Assembly: GCF_014851585.1 (NCBI RefSeq)
Contig: NZ_JACVAB010000001.1
Span: forward strand, 434,001-498,000
Length of the DNA: 64,000 nt
Source: Agrobacterium sp. AGB01
Lineage (GTDB): Bacteria > Pseudomonadota > Alphaproteobacteria > Rhizobiales > Rhizobiaceae
Direction: 5' to 3'
This document shows, piece by piece, positions 46,421-54,976 of this stretch. Within the stretch, counting starts at the first letter, position 1. Each line of letters begins with the position of its first letter. Under the pieces are notes generated by a model. The model was not told the origin of the DNA. It did no database searches and saw only the letters and a list, made by a program, of their open reading frames with translations. The position numbers were made by a program, and so were the translations under genes.

Positions 46421-46690
46421 ATGTCGATTACTGCAGAGCGCAAAGCCGCCCTTATCAAGGAATACGCAACCGTTGAAGGCGACACAGGTTCGCCTGAAGT
46501 TCAGGTCGCAATTCTGACGGAGCGGATCAACAATCTGACGGAACACTTCAAGGGTCACAAGAAGGACAACCACTCACGTCGTGGCCTTCTGACCATGGTT
46601 TCGAGCCGCCGTTCGCTTCTTGATTATCTCAAGAAGAAAGACGAAGCCCGTTACACAAAGCTGATCACAGCCCTTGGTGTACGCCGCTAA
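46421..46690 (+). CDS. rpsO: 30S ribosomal protein S15
   Basis: An 89-residue S15 that binds the central domain of 16S rRNA and helps subunit joining. Family text: [59 protein letters not shown]. The length is exactly as expected. GAAAGGA lies ten bases upstream of the ATG. Confidence 0.98.
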   Translation: MSITAERKAALIKEYATVEGDTGSPEVQVAILTERINNLTEHFKGHKKDNHSRRGLLTMVSSRRSLLDYLKKKDEARYTKLITALGVRR

Positions 46691-46697
46691 AAAAAAT

Positions 46698-46732
46698 CCG
46701 GCGGGTCATCGGTTTGATGCCCGCCGGTTTTT
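46698..46732 (+). terminator. Terminator after rpsO
   Basis: CCGGCGGG(T)CATC and GATGCCCGCCGG pair with one bulged T around GGTTT, followed by TTTTT. A second tight hairpin (CCGGCA-gtc-TGCCGG, 46737-46751) sits directly downstream. It partly or wholly separates rpsO from pnp. Confidence 0.9.
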
Positions 46733-46973
46733 CTATCCGGCAGTCTGCCGGACTATGCCCCGAATACCACACAGGTATCGCCGGGGGACAGGAAGATGGG
46801 CCGGATGGGCCGGTACCGTCTGAAACAACCGATGACCTGTCATGGGGCAGGATTGCCGGATGCTTTTGCAACGCCGATGACGTTGCAATGAACAAAGCCT
46901 CCAGTTGTCTTGCCCGTGATGTGTCGTAGCTGCGAAGACGAAACAATTTCGCAGCGACAGTTAAGGACAAAAT
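46733..46973. other. Non-coding spacer and 5' leader of pnp
   Basis: About 240 bases with several small hairpins: CCGGCA/TGCCGG at 46737-46751, ATACC/GGTAT near 46764-46778, and the large leader hairpin at 46921-46958. A 71-codon plus-strand frame here starts within the rpsO terminator and shows no ribosome-binding site, so I do not call it. The pnp promoter must lie in this stretch. Confidence 0.6.
46921..46958 (+). promoter_or_regulatory. Leader hairpin immediately upstream of pnp ribosome-binding site
   Basis: TGTCG (46921-46925) pairs with CGACA (46954-46958) and CTGCGAA (46929-46935) with TTCGCAG (46947-46953), a 12-bp stem with a three-base bulge. It ends four bases before AAGGA, the pnp ribosome-binding site. 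In E. coli a leader duplex is cut by RNase III and then degraded by PNPase to repress its own gene; a like role is inferred here. Confidence 0.6.
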
Positions 46974-49106
46974 ATGTTCAAGCAACATTCCGTGGAAATC
47001 GAATGGGCAGGCCGCCCGCTCAAGCTTGAGACAGGCAAAGTTGCCCGTCAGGCTGACGGCGCCGTCATCGCAACCTACGGCGAGACCATGGTTCTCGCGA
47101 CAGTCGTTTCTGCCAAGGCTCCAAAGCCAGGCCAGGACTTCTTCCCGCTGACCGTAAACTACCAGGAAAAGACCTATGCTGCCGGTAAAATCCCAGGCGG
47201 CTATTTCAAGCGCGAAGGTCGTCCAAGCGAAAACGAAACACTGGTTTCGCGCCTGATCGACCGTCCAATCCGTCCGCTTTTCCCCGAAGGCTACAAGAAC
47301 GACACGCAGGTTGTCGTGACCGTTATCCAGCACGATCTGGAAAACAACCCTGATATCCTTTCGATGGTCGCAACTTCTGCTGCGCTGACACTTTCCGGCG
47401 TTCCGTTCATGGGCCCGGTCGGTGGCGCGCGCGTTGGTTACATCAACGGCGAATACGTACTGAACCCGCACCTCGACGAAATGGACGAGTCTGTTCTCGA
47501 TCTGGTTGTCGCCGGTACGCAGGACGCAGTTCTGATGGTTGAGTCCGAAGCAAAGGAACTCAACGAAGAAATCATGCTCGGCGCCGTCATGTTCGGCCAC
47601 AAGGGCTTCCAGCCAGTTATCGACGCCATCATCAAGCTGGCCGAAGTTGCTGCCAAGGAACCACGCGAATTCGAACCGGAAGATTTCTCCGCGCTCGAAA
47701 CAGAAATGCTCGGCCTTGCCGAAGCGGAACTGCGCACCGCGTACAAGATCACTGAAAAGGCTGCACGTTACGCTGCTGTCGACGCAGTAAAGGCAAAGGT
47801 GAAGGCTCACTTCCTGCCGGAAGAAGGCGAAGCAAAGTACACAGCCGAAGAAATTGGCGCAGTGTTCAAGCACCTGCAGGCCAAGATCGTTCGTTGGAAC
47901 GTTCTGGACACCAAGAGCCGTATCGACGGCCGCGACCTGTCCACCGTTCGTCCGATCATTTCGGAAGTTGGCCTTCTGCCACGTACGCATGGTTCGGCGC
48001 TGTTTACACGCGGCGAAACGCAGGCGATCGTTGTTGCCACACTCGGCACCGGCGAAGACGAGCAGTATGTTGACAGCCTGACCGGCATGTACAAGGAACG
48101 CTTCCTGCTGCATTACAACTTCCCGCCCTACTCGGTCGGCGAAACAGGTCGCATGGGTTCCCCAGGCCGTCGTGAAATCGGTCACGGCAAGCTGGCATGG
48201 CGCGCAATCCGCCCAATGCTGCCAACCGCTGAGCAGTTCCCGTACACACTGCGTGTGGTTTCTGAAATCACCGAGTCCAACGGTTCTTCCTCGATGGCAA
48301 CCGTTTGCGGCACATCGCTCGCTCTGATGGACGCTGGCGTTCCTCTGGCCAAGCCAGTTGCCGGTATCGCCATGGGCCTTATCCTCGAAGGCGACCGTTT
48401 TGCGGTTCTCTCCGACATCCTCGGCGACGAAGATCACCTCGGCGACATGGACTTCAAGGTTGCTGGTACTGCTGACGGCATCACCTCGCTTCAGATGGAC
48501 ATCAAGATCGCCGGTATCACCGAAGAGATCATGAAGGTTGCTCTTGAGCAGGCTCAGGGCGGTCGCAAGCACATCCTCGGCGAGATGGCCAACGCCATCA
48601 CAGAAAGCCGCGGCCAGCTTGGTGAATTTGCTCCACGCATCGAAGTGATGAACATTCCGGTCGACAAGATCCGTGAAGTTATCGGTTCGGGCGGCAAGGT
48701 CATCCGCGAAATCGTTGAAAAGACCGGCGCAAAGATCAACATCGAAGACGATGGCACCGTGAAGATCGCTTCTTCTTCCGGCAAGGAAATCGAAGCTGCT
48801 CGTAAGTGGATCCACTCGATCGTTGCAGAGCCAGAAGTCGGCGCAATCTACGAAGGCACAGTCGTCAAGACCGCTGACTTCGGTGCATTCGTTAACTTCT
48901 TCGGCGCACGTGATGGCCTGGTTCACATCTCGCAGCTCGCTTCCGAGCGCGTTGCCAAGACCTCCGACGTCGTCAAGGAAGGCGACAAGGTTTGGGTCAA
49001 GCTGATGGGCTTTGACGAGCGTGGCAAGGTTCGCCTGTCGATGAAGGTTGTCGATCAGGCAACTGGCAAGGAAGCCGAGAAGAAGGACGGCGAAGCAGCC
49101 GAGTAA
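46974..49106 (+). CDS. pnp: Polyribonucleotide nucleotidyltransferase (PNPase)
   Basis: A 710-residue 3'-5' phosphorolytic exoribonuclease of the degradosome. Two RNase PH domains: the first starts [20 protein letters not shown]; the second has [20 protein letters not shown] and [18 protein letters not shown]. The KH domain ([20 protein letters not shown]) and S1 domain ([20 protein letters not shown]) complete the C-terminus, with an acidic tail. Start follows AAGGACAAAAT. Preceded by an autoregulation-like leader hairpin. Confidence 0.98.
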   Translation: MFKQHSVEIEWAGRPLKLETGKVARQADGAVIATYGETMVLATVVSAKAPKPGQDFFPLTVNYQEKTYAAGKIPGGYFKREGRPSENETLVSRLIDRPIRPLFPEGYKNDTQVVVTVIQHDLENNPDILSMVATSAALTLSGVPFMGPVGGARVGYINGEYVLNPHLDEMDESVLDLVVAGTQDAVLMVESEAKELNEEIMLGAVMFGHKGFQPVIDAIIKLAEVAAKEPREFEPEDFSALETEMLGLAEAELRTAYKITEKAARYAAVDAVKAKVKAHFLPEEGEAKYTAEEIGAVFKHLQAKIVRWNVLDTKSRIDGRDLSTVRPIISEVGLLPRTHGSALFTRGETQAIVVATLGTGEDEQYVDSLTGMYKERFLLHYNFPPYSVGETGRMGSPGRREIGHGKLAWRAIRPMLPTAEQFPYTLRVVSEITESNGSSSMATVCGTSLALMDAGVPLAKPVAGIAMGLILEGDRFAVLSDILGDEDHLGDMDFKVAGTADGITSLQMDIKIAGITEEIMKVALEQAQGGRKHILGEMANAITESRGQLGEFAPRIEVMNIPVDKIREVIGSGGKVIREIVEKTGAKINIEDDGTVKIASSSGKEIEAARKWIHSIVAEPEVGAIYEGTVVKTADFGAFVNFFGARDGLVHISQLASERVAKTSDVVKEGDKVWVKLMGFDERGKVRLSMKVVDQATGKEAEKKDGEAAE

Positions 49107-49131
49107 GGCCTTCGTTTCTTTCCGATATCGA

Positions 49132-49158
49132 GGCGCGGAAGATTTCCGCGCCTTTTTT
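49132..49158 (+). terminator. Terminator after pnp
   Basis: GGCGCGGAA and TTCCGCGCC pair around a three-base loop, then six T. Strong rho-independent terminator 26 bases after the pnp stop. Confidence 0.95.
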
Positions 49159-49181
49159 CTATTTTCAAAAAGGTCGCAAAT

Positions 49182-50201
49182 ATGAGCCGTGACGCCGTCA
49201 AAACCCTGTTCCACCCGTTCGCCGCAGGCATGGTCGAAGCACCTGTGCAGGGTGAACGCGTACTGTTTCTTGGAGCCGAAGCAGGCACACCGAGGCTCGA
49301 AGGATTTGATGCCGAGATTGTTGCGGTTCAGAGCCTTCGTCCGCTTTACCGCGCCTTGCAGGCCGAACATGCCAATGTCACACCTGACCTGTCAGGCGAG
49401 GCGTTCGATGCGGCGCTTATCCTGTGCGGCAAACACCGTGGTGAAAATGAAAACCGCGTCGCCGAAGCGCTTGAACGCGTCAAGGTAGGCGGCACAATCG
49501 TCATTGCCGGTTCGAAAGAAGATGGCATCGCCACCATGCGCAAGATGCTGTTGAAGCTGGGTGTCGAAGTCGAATCCACACCAAAATATCATGGCATTGC
49601 AGTGTGGTTTAAGCGCCCCGAAGAGGTGACTGCTTACGTTGCGAAGCTGAAGCATGACGCCGTCACGGTTGATGGGCGGTTCACGGCGATGCCGGGCATG
49701 TTCTCGCATGATCGTATCGATGATGGCTCCGAATTGCTGGCATCGCGCCTGCCAACCGATTTTGATGGCAATGCCGCAGATTTTGGCGCCGGCTGGGGTT
49801 ATCTCTCGGTCATGCTCGCAGAGAAGTCTCCACGCACCGCCCGCATAGATTTGTTTGAAGCAGACTGGAATGCATTGGAATTCGCCAAGATCAATCTGGA
49901 AGAAAATTGCCCGAAACTGACGGCACGTTTCTTCTGGCAGGATCTTGCTGCTGAGCCACCAAAAGAGAAATACGACTTGATCATCATGAATCCGCCCTTC
50001 CATGCAGGTGGACAGGCGGCTGAGCCTGCCTTGGGTCAGGCACTGATCAAGGCAGCGGCAGGTGCTCTGCGCAATGGTGGCAAGCTGCTGATGGTTGCCA
50101 ACCGTGGTCTTCCCTATGAAACCATTCTTGCTGGCGAATTCAAAACAAGCGGTGAAATATGCCGTAACTCCCGCTTCAAGATCCTGAGCGCACAGAAGTA
50201 A
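49182..50201 (+). CDS. RsmC-like class I methyltransferase
   Basis: A 339-residue protein with the tandem layout of RsmC/RlmG enzymes: a degenerate N-terminal methyltransferase-like domain and a catalytic C-terminal one. The SAM-binding loop is ADFGAGWGYLSVML (near residue 200) and the base-methylation motif is IIMNPPFHAGG (N-P-P-F). This fits N2-guanine methylation of 16S rRNA. Whether the target is G1207 (RsmC) or another base cannot be told. It lies between two strong terminators and is likely monocistronic. Confidence 0.87.
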   Translation: MSRDAVKTLFHPFAAGMVEAPVQGERVLFLGAEAGTPRLEGFDAEIVAVQSLRPLYRALQAEHANVTPDLSGEAFDAALILCGKHRGENENRVAEALERVKVGGTIVIAGSKEDGIATMRKMLLKLGVEVESTPKYHGIAVWFKRPEEVTAYVAKLKHDAVTVDGRFTAMPGMFSHDRIDDGSELLASRLPTDFDGNAADFGAGWGYLSVMLAEKSPRTARIDLFEADWNALEFAKINLEENCPKLTARFFWQDLAAEPPKEKYDLIIMNPPFHAGGQAAEPALGQALIKAAAGALRNGGKLLMVANRGLPYETILAGEFKTSGEICRNSRFKILSAQK

Positions 50202-50218
50202 AAGACAAAAAAGATGTT

Positions 50219-50256
50219 CCGCAAAACCGAAAGCAATGGTTTTGCGGGATTTTTTT
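50219..50256. terminator. Terminator between rsmC-like gene and lrp
   Basis: CCGCAAAACC and GGTTTTGCGG pair around nine bases, followed by a run of T on the plus strand. On the minus strand a TTTTTT run lies a few bases past the stem, so it may serve both convergent genes. Confidence 0.9.
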
Positions 50257-50260
50257 GATG

Positions 50261-50725
50261 TCAGGACTTTCTGACTTTTTGCGATGCCAGCACATTGCGG
50301 ATCGCAAAGCTTGAATGAATACGTGAGACGCCGGGTAACTTTGACAAAATGTCCTTGTGGACACGCTCAAAGTCTCCGGCGCTTTCAATTTCCACCCGCA
50401 CGAAATAATCGGCGCCGCCGGTCATCAAAAAACACTCACGAATTTCAGAGTGTTTGCGCACTGCCACTTCGAAGCGGTTGAGATAATCTTCCGTCTGTCG
50501 ATCAAGGGTTATTTGCACGATCACCGCAATACCTTCTTCGCCCGATGTATTGCCTGTCAGCACCGTGTAGCCACGGATTGCGCCGGACTGTTCCAGAATA
50601 TTAATGCGGCGCAGGCATGCCGAGGGTGACAAACCAACGGCTTCTGCAAGTTTGGTGTTGCTGATGCGCGCATTGGCGCGTAGCGCCCTGATGATATGCC
50701 GGTCTATCGCATCGAGCCCTGACAT
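50261..50725 (-). CDS. Lrp/AsnC-family regulator (probable DadR)
   Basis: A 154-residue regulator with an N-terminal helix-turn-helix (LDAIDRHIIRALRANARISN, then TKLAEAVGLSPSACLRRINI) and a C-terminal RAM ligand domain (ECFLMTGGADYFVRVEI). It is divergent from alr-dadA, the standard layout for an alanine-responsive activator of D-alanine catabolism, called DadR in Rhizobium and Bradyrhizobium. The palindrome at 50747-50776 is a likely binding site. Confidence 0.88.
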   Translation of the reverse strand: MSGLDAIDRHIIRALRANARISNTKLAEAVGLSPSACLRRINILEQSGAIRGYTVLTGNTSGEEGIAVIVQITLDRQTEDYLNRFEVAVRKHSEIRECFLMTGGADYFVRVEIESAGDFERVHKDILSKLPGVSRIHSSFAIRNVLASQKVRKS

Positions 50726-50746
50726 GTGGTTTCTTTCATTTTGTCG

Positions 50747-50776
50747 CAGATTGTTTCAATAAATAGCAATAATCTG
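50747..50776. promoter_or_regulatory. Inverted repeat in the lrp-alr divergent promoter
   Basis: CAGATT (50747-50752) and AATCTG (50771-50776) face each other across 18 AT-rich bases; inner ATTG/CAAT halves add to the symmetry. It sits between lrp (start 50725) and alr (start 50855). AT-rich imperfect palindromes of this kind suit Lrp-family dimers or octamers (inference). Confidence 0.5.
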
Positions 50777-50854
50777 AATAATCAACACATCATCGCTGGA
50801 AAATTCGACAATACGTGCATTACCATCCTTCATTAATAATGAGGGTGAACGATA

Positions 50855-52021
50855 ATGAACATGCAAATCAGCCGCACACATGCGAGCGGTAATGCAAGCG
50901 GTTGGCTGACAATCGATCTGGGCGCTCTATTCGACAATTACCGGTTTTTGCAGGCGCAGGCACCAGCCAGTGCCGTGGCTGGTGTGGTGAAAGCAGATGC
51001 CTATGGGCTGGGCGCAGACCATGTCGCGACCACGCTATACGCCGCCGGATGTCGTGACTTTTTCGTTGCGCATATCGACGAGGCTATCAGCCTTCGCAAA
51101 CTGATTGCACAGGACGCACGGTTTTATGTGCTGAATGGATTGCAGCCCGGCAATGAAGCAAGCTGTGAAGCGTTCGATATCACACCCGTTCTCAACTCTT
51201 TGGCGCAGGTCGCGCAATGGTCCGACTTCGCAACCAGCATCGGCAAGACGCTGCCAGCAATCTTGCAGGTCGACACCGGCATGTGCCGTCTTGGCCTGCC
51301 GCCGGAAGAGCTGGAAATCCTGGTGAAGGACCAAAGCCGTCTTTCGGGCCTGCGCATTGATTATATCATGAGCCATCTTGCCTGCGCTGATGAACCGGAA
51401 AACCTGGCCAATGCAGCGCAGTTGGCTGTCATGTTGGAAGCGGCACTTGGCCTGCCGAATGCCAAAATCTGCTTTTCAAATTCAGGCGGTATCTTTCTCG
51501 GTAGCGGATATCACAACCACCTGATGCGGCCAGGTATTGCGCTTTACGGCGGTGCACCGTCGGTGCTGCGACCAAATCCCATGAAGCCGGTTGTCGGGCT
51601 TCAGGTTGCTGTGGTGCAAACCCGCATCGTGCCCGCAGGCTCACAGGTTGGTTATGGCGGTTCCTTCGTTGCAAAGCAACAGATGCATCTGGCGACACTG
51701 GCGGCCGGTTATGCGGATGGGCTGCCACGGTCTTTGAGCAACAGTGGAGCAGTGTGGTTTAACGGCCAGCGCCTGCCGATTGTCGGACGTGTGTCGATGG
51801 ACAGTATCATTGTCGACATATCCGCTTTGCCTAAGGGAACCTTGCAGCACGGTTCACTCGTTGAAGTGATTGGGCCGCAGCAGAGTCTCGAAGACGTGGC
51901 CGATGATGCCGGTACCATTGCCTATGAAATTTTGACGAGCCTCGGCCGTCGTTATCAGAGAAAATACATCCAACCTCGGGACGCCGCAGCAGCCTTTACT
52001 GACCGTGCCCCCAATGCGTGA
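50855..52021 (+). CDS. dadX: Alanine racemase (catabolic type)
   Basis: A 388-residue PLP enzyme that interconverts L- and D-alanine. The PLP lysine is in [13 protein letters not shown] (Lys46). The barrel continues with [17 protein letters not shown] and [12 protein letters not shown]; the second domain carries the catalytic Tyr region [13 protein letters not shown] and [14 protein letters not shown]. Next to lrp and dadA it is best read as the catabolic DadX that converts L-alanine to the D-form for oxidation; an alr role in cell-wall synthesis cannot be excluded. GAGGGTGAACGATA precedes the ATG. Confidence 0.93.
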   Translation: MNMQISRTHASGNASGWLTIDLGALFDNYRFLQAQAPASAVAGVVKADAYGLGADHVATTLYAAGCRDFFVAHIDEAISLRKLIAQDARFYVLNGLQPGNEASCEAFDITPVLNSLAQVAQWSDFATSIGKTLPAILQVDTGMCRLGLPPEELEILVKDQSRLSGLRIDYIMSHLACADEPENLANAAQLAVMLEAALGLPNAKICFSNSGGIFLGSGYHNHLMRPGIALYGGAPSVLRPNPMKPVVGLQVAVVQTRIVPAGSQVGYGGSFVAKQQMHLATLAAGYADGLPRSLSNSGAVWFNGQRLPIVGRVSMDSIIVDISALPKGTLQHGSLVEVIGPQQSLEDVADDAGTIAYEILTSLGRRYQRKYIQPRDAAAAFTDRAPNA

Positions 52022-52028
52022 GAATGGC

Positions 52029-53285
52029 ATGAATATTACGATCCTTGGAGCCGGTGTTATCGGTGTGACATCTGCATGGTACCTCGCCAAGGCAGGCCAT
52101 AAGGTCACGGTTATTGACCGGCAGTCGGGCGCGGCACTGGAAACAAGCTTTGCCAATGCCGGCGAAATCTCGCCCGGTTATTCGTCGCCTTGGGCAGCGC
52201 CAGGTATTCCGATGAAGGCGCTGAAATGGCTGTTCATGAAACATGCCCCATTGATCGTGCGCCCGACACTGGATGCGGCAACATGGAGCTGGATGCTGAA
52301 GATGCTGTCCAACTGCACGGCAGCCCGTTATGCGACCAACAAAGGTCGCATGGTGCGAATTGCCGAATACAGCCGCGATTGCTTGATGTCACTCCGTGAT
52401 GAAACCGGTATTCAGTACGACCACCGCACGCAGGGCACATTGGAAGTGTTCCGCACCCAGAAGCAGTTTGATGGTATTGCCAAGGACGTCGCCGTCCTGA
52501 AGGCGGGCGGCGTGCCGTTTGAAATACTCGACAGCAAGGGATGCGTGGCAGTTGAGCCAGGCCTTGCTCCGTCGAGTGACAAGATTGTGGGTGGTCTGCG
52601 GCTGCCAGGCGACGAAACCGGTGATTGCTACATGTTCACCACGGAGTTGGCGAAGCTGGCCGAGCAGGCTGGCGTTACCTTCCTCTACGATACGGCCATC
52701 CATCGTCTGGTTACCGAAGGTTCGGTCGTCAAGGCAGTTGAAACCTCCAAGGGCCGGATTGAAGCTGATGTGTTTGTTGCGGCCCTTGGCAGCTACTCGC
52801 CGGCGCTGGTCAAACCTCTCGGTCTTGATCTGCCAGTTTATCCAGTGAAGGGCTATTCGATTACCGTGCCGATCATCAATGAAGCACGGGCACCTGTTTC
52901 GACCGTGATGGATGAAACCTACAAGGTTGCCATTACCCGCTTGGGCTCGCGCATCCGTGTGGGCGGTATGGCGGAAATCGCCCGTTTCAGCAATGATCTG
53001 CCTCTGGCACGCAAAGAAACACTAACCCATTCCGTCGAGGATCTGTTTGGCGGGGCAGGAGATCAGTCGCAGGCCCTGTTCTGGTCGGGCCTACGCCCGA
53101 TGACACCGGATGGTACGCCGGTTATCGGTAAGACCCGTTATGGAAACCTGTATCTCAACACCGGTCATGGCACTCTCGGTTGGACCATGTCTTGTGGTTC
53201 CGCACGCGTGCTTTCTGATTTGATCAGTGGTCAAAAACCAGACATTGAGACGGCCGATCTTTCGATTTCCCGATACGGCCGTTGA
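52029..53285 (+). CDS. dadA: D-amino acid dehydrogenase, small subunit
   Basis: A 418-residue FAD-dependent membrane-associated enzyme that oxidises D-alanine to pyruvate and ammonia and passes electrons to the respiratory chain. N-terminal FAD motif [39 protein letters not shown] and the C-terminal [16 protein letters not shown] plus [19 protein letters not shown] are family signatures. The ATG at 52029 lies seven bases after the dadX stop. Confidence 0.95.
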   Translation: MNITILGAGVIGVTSAWYLAKAGHKVTVIDRQSGAALETSFANAGEISPGYSSPWAAPGIPMKALKWLFMKHAPLIVRPTLDAATWSWMLKMLSNCTAARYATNKGRMVRIAEYSRDCLMSLRDETGIQYDHRTQGTLEVFRTQKQFDGIAKDVAVLKAGGVPFEILDSKGCVAVEPGLAPSSDKIVGGLRLPGDETGDCYMFTTELAKLAEQAGVTFLYDTAIHRLVTEGSVVKAVETSKGRIEADVFVAALGSYSPALVKPLGLDLPVYPVKGYSITVPIINEARAPVSTVMDETYKVAITRLGSRIRVGGMAEIARFSNDLPLARKETLTHSVEDLFGGAGDQSQALFWSGLRPMTPDGTPVIGKTRYGNLYLNTGHGTLGWTMSCGSARVLSDLISGQKPDIETADLSISRYGR

Positions 53286-53322
53286 GGCCTCGGTATAGAG
53301 CCGAGCGAATAAGGGATTATGC

Positions 53323-53360
53323 AAACGGGGCTTTCAGGATGGTATCCGAAGGCCCCGTTT
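53323..53360 (+). terminator. Terminator after dadA
   Basis: AAACGGGGC and GCCCCGTTT pair across a loop that is partly paired itself; GTTTGT follows. T-tract is short but the stem is strong. Confidence 0.7.
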
Positions 53361-53386
53361 GTCTGTGCAGAGAGCGCATAAAACAA

Positions 53387-53412
53387 AAAGGCCGGGCAAG
53401 CCCGACCTTTCA
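53387..53412. terminator. Second hairpin downstream of dadA
   Basis: AAAGGCCGGGC and GCCCGACCTTT pair around AA with one mismatch. The A- and T-rich flanks make it a possible bidirectional terminator. It may catch read-through of the dad operon or of minus-strand transcripts from cspA. Confidence 0.55.
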
Positions 53413-53679
53413 CAACCGCTTTGCTTCATGCCAGTACATCCGTGGTCATGGCGAAGCGATTTTGTATTTCTAAACGACAACCTGAGGTTTTCGTCTCGTT
53501 GCTCACATCCTCGCGCCAATTGGTTAACATCAAGTTAACGCCAAGGCAGCGAATGCAGTATTGCCGTGCCGTGAGCGACGTGTGAAATACATATGATCCC
53601 TATATGCTGTCGCATAAGGGCTTTTTCAAGGCCCGCTAAAATAAAACAGCTTTTGCAATCTTAATATAACGCAAATAAA
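53413..53679. other. Intergenic region between dad operon and cspA
   Basis: No credible ORF. It contains an inverted repeat made of two GTTAAC copies flanked by TTG/CCAA (about 53520-53544) and a weak GGGCTT/AAGGCCC stem near 53618-53634. Nothing in it lets me assign an RNA gene. Confidence 0.5.
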
Positions 53680-53702
53680 AAAGGCCGGTAAAACCGGCCT
53701 TT
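53680..53702 (-). terminator. Terminator of cspA
   Basis: AAAGGCCGG and CCGGCCTTT pair around five bases; on the minus strand TTTTTTATTTG follows the stem. It lies about 28 bases past the cspA stop. Confidence 0.92.
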
Positions 53703-53729
53703 AATCGTGTGCAAAAAACTGAAAGCTTA

Positions 53730-53936
53730 TTAAGCCTGCAGGTTGTCTGCAGACATCTTGCCCGAACGACGGTCCTGAACCAGTTCGTAAGTAATCTTCT
53801 GGCCATCCTTGAGGCCGTTCATGCCAGCGCGCTCAACAGCAGAAACGTGTACGAATACGTCCTGTGTGCCGTCGTCAGGCTGAATGAATCCGTAACCCTT
53901 GGTGGAGTTGAACCATTTAACTGTACCAGTTGCCAT
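53730..53936 (-). CDS. cspA: Cold-shock protein (CspA family)
   Basis: A 68-residue single OB-fold RNA chaperone. RNP-1 is KGYGFIQPD and RNP-2 is DVFVHVSAV; both are intact. The ATG at 53936 follows AAGGAAATCGTT. The true gene is much shorter than the surrounding open frame, which runs back through the 5' leader. A leader of at least 100 bases, as for other cspA genes, probably folds in a temperature-dependent way (family knowledge). Confidence 0.97.
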   Translation of the reverse strand: MATGTVKWFNSTKGYGFIQPDDGTQDVFVHVSAVERAGMNGLKDGQKITYELVQDRRSGKMSADNLQA

Positions 53937-54142
53937 AACGATTTCCTTCCGTTGGCAAATTGAATTAGCCTCGAAAAATAGTCCTTTCGAGAGCAGTTGG
54001 TCGAATTTGCAGAAAAAAGATCGTCGTTTGCGTCTATGCGGCGCCGAAGTCTGGTCGTCAAACAAATATCGATGGCGCCGACATAATTGGCTTTGCAGTT
54101 GCTTGTCAAGAGACAGGAAAGTTTGTCAAAGGCTTGAAAAGC

Positions 54143-54258
54143 AAAAACCCGGTGCGGGAGGAGGTGCACCGGGTTCTTGAAACTGACTGACAATTGGGAG
54201 GAGGAGTATTGTCAGTCCAAATCGGCGGGCGCTGGGAGGAGGAGTGCGCCGCGTCGAT
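54143..54258 (-). ncRNA. Candidate trans-acting sRNA with three anti-Shine-Dalgarno loops (alpha-r14/CcsR-like)
   Basis: Read on the minus strand, three hairpins follow one another: 54252-54225 (imperfect GC stem), 54217-54185 (10-bp GACTGACAAT stem) and 54175-54146 (10-bp AACCCGGTGC stem). Each loop shows CCTCCTCCC or CTCCTCCTCCCA. The last hairpin is followed by TTTTTGCTTTT, so it doubles as terminator. Total about 116 bases. Small RNAs with such loops are known in Alphaproteobacteria (alpha-r14 family of rhizobia; CcsR of Rhodobacter) and are thought to bind ribosome-binding sites. No clear sigma-70 promoter was found; TACATT at 54270-54265 is a possible -10. The plus strand has no T-tract, which fixes the orientation. 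Confidence 0.82.
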
Positions 54259-54381
54259 GATTTAAATGTACCGGAAACCCGCACAAAATACAGACACATG
54301 ATTGCAGCGCAGCTTTGCAATTAGTGCATGGCTGGGGGCTGTTCTATTGCCATTACTCAATCGACCGCCTATCATTTAAGC

Positions 54382-54840
54382 ATGAGCATTGAATCGGTCC
54401 GTACATATTTCGCTTCCAAATCCCCTGACATCACCGTCATCGAGACGGAGAAAAGCTCCGCAACGGTGGCACTCGCTGCTGAGGCGCATGGTGTGGAGCC
54501 AGATCAGATTGCTAAAACTATCTGCCTGCGTGCCGGTGAAGCTGTTCTTTTGGTTGTAACAGCCGGAACCAGGCGGCTTGATAACAAGAAGTTCCGTGAG
54601 CAGTTTCAAGCTAAACCCCGCATGTTGGATGCGGAAGAGGTTGTGGCCGTCACCAGCCACCCGGTCGGTGGCGTATGCCCGTTTGGCCTTGCCACGGATG
54701 TTCCGGTTTATTGCGATGTGTCGTTGAAGAACTATCAGGAAGTTGTGCCTGCCGCTGGCGCCACCAATGCTGCGGTCCGCATCTCGCCGGATCTGATGGC
54801 ATCGCTCACCAACGCCCAATGGGTTGATGTCTGCCAATAA
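54382..54840 (+). CDS. YbaK/ProX-type aminoacyl-tRNA deacylase
   Basis: A 152-residue editing-domain protein that hydrolyses mischarged tRNA in trans. The conserved Lys region is DQIAKTICLRAGEAVLLVV, followed by the LDNKKFREQF block and SHPVGGVCPFGLATDVPVY, the hallmark GGVCPFG motif. The C-terminus RISPDLMASLTNAQWVDV is typical. The ATG at 54382 is preferred over an earlier start because family members begin here. The specificity (Cys-tRNA-Pro, Ala-tRNA or other) is not readable. Confidence 0.88.
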   Translation: MSIESVRTYFASKSPDITVIETEKSSATVALAAEAHGVEPDQIAKTICLRAGEAVLLVVTAGTRRLDNKKFREQFQAKPRMLDAEEVVAVTSHPVGGVCPFGLATDVPVYCDVSLKNYQEVVPAAGATNAAVRISPDLMASLTNAQWVDVCQ

Positions 54841-54976
54841 CATAAAGTTGGTAGGCCCGTGAGTTTAACCGCACCTTAAATCGCCGTATTTTATTCTCAT
54901 TCGAATGAAATGCAGATCGAGCGTCGAAACACGCCCGTTTGCAAGGGTTTATCGTATCAGGAGTGGTTTCGGCCAT

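Noticed and set aside
46714..46929. 71-codon plus-strand frame between rpsO and pnp
   Set aside because: It begins inside the rpsO terminator stem, has no ribosome-binding site and no family resemblance.
46665..49370. Minus-strand frame of 901 codons opposite pnp
   Set aside because: It is a shadow of the strongly biased third-codon positions of pnp. It lacks family resemblance and crosses the pnp leader and terminator.
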